A DNA stretch of 64,000 bases from Rhodospirillum centenum SW (lineage in GTDB: Bacteria; Pseudomonadota; Alphaproteobacteria; Azospirillales; Azospirillaceae). This document shows positions 63,876-64,000 of this stretch, one piece after another (positions within the stretch are counted from its first letter, which is position 1; every line of letters starts with the position of its first letter). Below the pieces are notes generated by a model. That model saw nothing but the letters and a program-made list of their open reading frames with translations, was not told where the DNA came from and did no database searches. The position numbers and the translations under genes were made by a program. The stretch spans positions 2,376,501 to 2,440,500 of the forward strand of contig NC_011420.2 in the NCBI RefSeq assembly GCF_000016185.1, in the 5' to 3' direction.

Positions 63876-64000
63876 ATGCTTCTGCCGCTGCCCGCCGGGG
63901 CCGAGACCCTGCTGATCCTTCTGCTGGCCCTGCTGCTGGACGCCTTCCTGGGCGACTGGCGGCTCCTGAACCGGCATGTCCCCCGCCCGCGCGCGCTCGC
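63876..64000 (+). CDS. cobD: Probable adenosylcobinamide-phosphate synthase, 5' end only
   Basis: The window ends after 41 codons. The visible part has a hydrophobic helix (LLILLLALLLDAFLGD) followed by WRLLNRHVPRPRAL. The first helix with LLDAFLGD resembles CobD/CbiB, an inner-membrane step in vitamin B12 synthesis. No catalytic part is visible, so another polytopic membrane protein is possible. It begins 17 bp after hemY stops. Confidence 0.5.
   Translation, partial: MLLPLPAGAETLLILLLALLLDAFLGDWRLLNRHVPRPRAL

Overview
The window is GC-rich DNA (roughly 70 % G+C by eye) from an alphaproteobacterium, most likely a Rhodospirillales/Azospirillaceae-type organism. This placement is an inference from gene content and order: an alphaproteobacterial Mic60 (mitofilin-like) gene inside a heme operon (hemC-hemD-mic60-hemY), an SDHAF4-like gene beside htpX and rsmB, a heparinase-like gene between rpe and purH, and a PAS-only regulator of a kind common in that order. 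Almost all of it is dense chromosomal housekeeping DNA. I saw no rRNA, tRNA, CRISPR array or prophage.

Layout. 1-4.1 kb: end of a glycosyltransferase gene, then the minus-strand set SRP RNA (ffs)-dnaX-ybaB-recR. 4.2-8.1 kb: a DUF488 gene and two tandem, nearly identical secreted M28 peptidases. 8.3-14.1 kb: rpmI-rplT with a promoter and terminator, a Uma2 gene, then pheS and pheT separated by a ribbon-helix-helix/PemK-type toxin-antitoxin pair. 14.2-25.8 kb: chemoreceptor, membrane acyltransferase, TerC, secreted S10 and S46 peptidases, GST, PAS protein, malonyl-CoA synthase-like ligase and HupE. 26-35.7 kb: TAXI-type binding protein, a second GST, M17 aminopeptidase-MarR-like-NlpC/P60 operon, leuC, a small protein resembling a chemoreceptor signalling tip, and acs.

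35.7-43.2 kb is the accessory segment. An intact IS1182-type element has inserted at the acs terminator and is flanked by a 28-bp duplication that is the terminator palindrome itself. After a small secreted protein comes a three-gene operon encoding a MotA-like channel protein with a long helical tail, a MotB/OmpA-like partner and an EH-signature-type protein. This matches the zorA-zorB-zorC core of Zorya anti-phage defence, but no zorD helicase/nuclease is present downstream. Two identical palindromes 26 bp apart lie upstream of the operon. This is the most interesting part of the window.

43.2-64 kb returns to core genes: a secreted nuclease, an SDHAF4-like factor, htpX behind a good heat-shock (sigma-32) promoter match, rsmB, an RraA-like protein, rpe-heparinase-like-purH, two related tiny proteins, YciI-EVE-Rieske, a disordered BON-domain protein, a ClpP-like orphan, gpsA, tsaD, the heme operon hemC-hemD-mic60-hemY, and the first codons of a probable cobD. 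All family names are judgements from motifs in the translated sequence; no database search was run.
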